Shown in pieces: positions 62,202 through 64,000 of a stretch of 64,000 nt of DNA (position 1 is its first letter; each line of letters opens with the position of its first letter). A model generated the notes under the pieces. That model ran no database searches, was not told the DNA's origin, and worked only from the letters and a program-made list of their open reading frames with translations. The stretch spans positions 32,264 through 96,263 of the forward strand of contig JAEIOD010000019.1 of NCBI GenBank assembly GCA_016342415.1, given 5' to 3'. This DNA is from Clostridiales bacterium. GTDB lineage: Bacteria > Bacillota > Clostridia > Peptostreptococcales > Acidaminobacteraceae. The translations under genes and the position numbers were made by a program.

Positions 62202-62738
62202 ATGATTATAATGTTTTCTGGCAAAGTCGGTAGTGGAAAAACATCACTATCAAAACAGTTAGCCAATGATTTACAAGCTGAGTATATTAGCTTTGGTGAA
62301 TATGTAGTACATATAGCAAAAAAGAATGACTTAAATCATGATAACAGGAAAGTACTACAAAATATCGGTGAGGAGCAAATTCGGAAAGGATGGCATCAAT
62401 TCTGTAATGGCTTATTAAATTATAACACTATTGTAGATTTTAAACTATTAGTCGTTGATGGTATGAGACATATTGATTGTTATAATACTTTTCAAGAAAT
62501 GTATCCAGGTGAGGAAATAATTATCTTGTATATTAATATTGATAATTCAGTGTCTTTACAACGTCAGAAGAAACTTGATTCAGAAATAAATTATGGAAAA
62601 AATGGTTTACATATGACTGAAAAAGAAGTTGTAACAACTATACCATATATTGCAGACTTGATATTAGACGGCACCAAAGATATAAATACACTCTTGAACG
62701 AAGTTAAGCTTTTTATATCTAAGTCAAATGTAAATTAA
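62202..62738 (+). CDS. P-loop nucleotide kinase-like protein
   Basis: This 178-residue protein has Walker A GKVGSGKTS (7-15), a VVDGMRH Walker B-like strand near 88-94, and a C-terminal half typical of nucleoside- or deoxynucleotide-monophosphate kinases and dephospho-CoA kinase. ATG 62202 comes one base after the radical SAM stop. It is last in the five-gene operon and is a likely partner in making or activating a small molecule. Confidence 0.7.
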   Translation: MIIMFSGKVGSGKTSLSKQLANDLQAEYISFGEYVVHIAKKNDLNHDNRKVLQNIGEEQIRKGWHQFCNGLLNYNTIVDFKLLVVDGMRHIDCYNTFQEMYPGEEIIILYINIDNSVSLQRQKKLDSEINYGKNGLHMTEKEVVTTIPYIADLILDGTKDINTLLNEVKLFISKSNVN

Positions 62739-62881
62739 GCTACTTAAATATTGCTATTCAATATTTAGTTACTTGTGTGAATTAGCTATCAATAATATGG
62801 TTATGATAGTGAATCTTTTTAGATAGATTTAGGTTTAGTATGTGATTTTGATTAATTGTACTGACTGAGAAAGAGTGTAAT

Positions 62882-63691
62882 ATGATATGTATATTTTGTA
62901 AGAAATCTTCTGTTGGATCAAAAAGTGTTGAGCATATTGTGCCAGAGTCATTAGGTAATCTAAGTCAAGTATTGCCTATAGGTATCGTGTGTGATAAATG
63001 TAATAATTATTTTGCTCGAAAAGTAGAAAAGCCTTTTATGGAGTTAGAAGCAATAAGATTATTAAGGTTTAATCAATCAATTCCTAGTAAAAAGGGTAAA
63101 GTCCCACCAGTTAAAGGATTATTAAATTCAGTACATGATATAACTATAAATAGGCATCTTAATAAACCTTATGTTGCTACAGTAAAGATTGAATCATCAG
63201 TTTTCGATAAAATATTGGAAATGAAACAAGGAACAATAATGTTTAAAAAAGATTCTCCATTGCCAAGTGGTAAAACAGTATCTCGATTTTTAGCTAAAGT
63301 TGCTCTTGAAGCTTTTGCTCAAAGGATTGTTTCATCTACAGATAGCATAAAACGTCTTGCAAACGAAGAGGAGTTCGATCCAATTCGTGATCATGCAAGA
63401 GTAGGAAAAGTTGATGAATGGTCTGTTCATGTTCGAAGAATATATGATACGAATAAGAATTGGGTTGATGAGAAAAATAATAACGTACAAATAATTCATG
63501 AGTATGATATTTTATATACTGATTTAGGGGAGCTATATTTCATACTTTCATTATTCGGACTTGAATTTGCCATTAATTATGGCGGGGCTTCAGTTGGAGG
63601 TTATATCAGATGGCTGGATATGCATAATCAAGTCAGTCCCTTATACTATAAAGAAAATAAGCATGTAACAAAACTTCGTTCAGATGATTAA
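62882..63691 (+). CDS. HNH-endonuclease-like protein
   Basis: This 269-residue protein has an N-terminal HNH module: CIFCKK (Cys3, Cys6), SVEHIVPESLGN (His18), IVCDKCNN (Cys37, Cys40, Asn41), then about 220 residues of unknown domain. This is the build of HNH proteins found in restriction and mobile-element regions. ATG 62882 has only a weak GAGAAAGAG site. It lies 143 bp after the five-gene operon and may belong to the same island. Confidence 0.75.
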   Translation: MICIFCKKSSVGSKSVEHIVPESLGNLSQVLPIGIVCDKCNNYFARKVEKPFMELEAIRLLRFNQSIPSKKGKVPPVKGLLNSVHDITINRHLNKPYVATVKIESSVFDKILEMKQGTIMFKKDSPLPSGKTVSRFLAKVALEAFAQRIVSSTDSIKRLANEEEFDPIRDHARVGKVDEWSVHVRRIYDTNKNWVDEKNNNVQIIHEYDILYTDLGELYFILSLFGLEFAINYGGASVGGYIRWLDMHNQVSPLYYKENKHVTKLRSDD

Positions 63692-63811
63692 TTTGTGTAA
63701 TCTATTGATGGTGTAAAATGAGTGTGATTAATACGATAAATGCCTATAAACTTAATGAAAGTAAAAATATTTTTTTAGTATAACTGTGCTACAAATTAGT
63801 AATAGTATTCT

Positions 63812-63860
63812 AAGAGCAGTTCAATCTGAATTAAGATTGGAATGCTCTTATTTAATTTTT
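63812..63860 (+). terminator. Intrinsic terminator
   Basis: AAGAGCA (63812-63818) and TTCAATCT pair with AGATTGGAA and TGCTCTT (63843-63849), followed by a T-rich tail. Confidence 0.75.
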
Positions 63861-63930
63861 ATAGCTACCATGTTTCCTTGTAGTTAAGAAAGGTTACATA
63901 GAAATTACAAAACGATAATTCATTGTTGAT

Positions 63931-64000
63931 TGTCAAGTAGAATTGACCCACTTTAACGCTTAAAGCTGACCCACCCCTACAACAACACTGAGTGGGTCAG
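63931..64000 (+). mobile_element. Probable left end of an IS21-type element
   Basis: From TGTCAAG at 63931 the sequence carries TGACCCAC at 63944 and again near 63969 and its inverse GTGGGTCA near 63992. Repeated TGACCCAC motifs inside the end are typical of IS21-family termini as I recall them. The transposase would lie beyond the window. Confidence 0.5.

Larger units (their letters stand above)
63692..64000 (+). other. Non-coding right edge
   Basis: No gene. A terminator lies at 63812-63860 and a probable insertion-sequence end from 63931. Confidence 0.6.

Overview
The window is AT-rich DNA that reads with the standard genetic code: Trp is TGG throughout, TAA and TAG are the commonest stops, and TGA is also used as a stop. 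Strong AGGAGG-type ribosome sites, sigma-A-like promoters, hairpin plus T-run terminators, S-layer-homology (SLH) proteins, a Tad pilus locus with no outer-membrane secretin and a class I c-di-GMP riboswitch point to a low-GC Gram-positive, probably a clostridia-like Firmicute. I cannot name the species. I see no tRNA, rRNA or CRISPR array.

Layout. (1) 1-3651: five unrecognised genes, the first cut by the window edge. (2) 3849-12559: a c-di-GMP-I riboswitch and terminator precede a Tad/Flp-type pilus operon (TadZ, TadA, TadB, TadC, pilin-like and TadE-like proteins, CpaB) that ends in an HD-GYP c-di-GMP phosphodiesterase. Sensor, machine and second-messenger hydrolase therefore lie in one unit. 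(3) 12650-20459: two tandem SLH paralogues, a rhodanese domain joined to the first in frame across one TGA codon, and a 1645-residue secreted protein with a Cys-rich insert. (4) 20493-35739: a decayed prophage-like and accessory zone. It holds an NdpA-like protein, a Com-like zinc finger, two ArpU/RinA-like regulators, hypothetical cargo genes, a metzincin protease, the AbiG abortive-infection pair, a patatin/2-TM-domain pair, three overlapping tyrosine recombinases and an HNH gene broken by one stop. Three copies of an exactly 155-bp structured element, plus a probable divergent fourth beside the recombinases, punctuate the cargo. (5) 35836-37069: an XRE-TPR regulator divergent from a 54-codon secreted peptide, resembling an RRNPP (PlcR/PapR-type) quorum-sensing pair. 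(6) 37348-48300: a secreted DNRLRE/Fn3 protein with an 18-bp repeat tract, an 1803-residue RHS-repeat protein and three candidate immunity or accessory genes. (7) 48301-58759: an IS110-family element, a serine recombinase and a mosaic in which inserted genes are flanked by duplicated gene junctions, plus a secreted nuclease lipoprotein. (8) 58864-62738: a tightly packed five-gene operon (nucleotidyltransferase-like, HExxH metallopeptidase, DUF4186-like Cys protein, radical SAM enzyme, P-loop kinase), then an HNH protein and what looks like an IS21-type end at the right edge.

The best candidates for something undescribed are the 155-bp element with covarying nested arms (23418-35088), the five-gene radical SAM operon (58864-62738), the patatin plus 2-TM pair (31490-33296), the peptide/regulator pair (35836-37069) and the TGA-interrupted SLH-rhodanese frame (12650-14257). 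All calls were made by eye; no database search was run.
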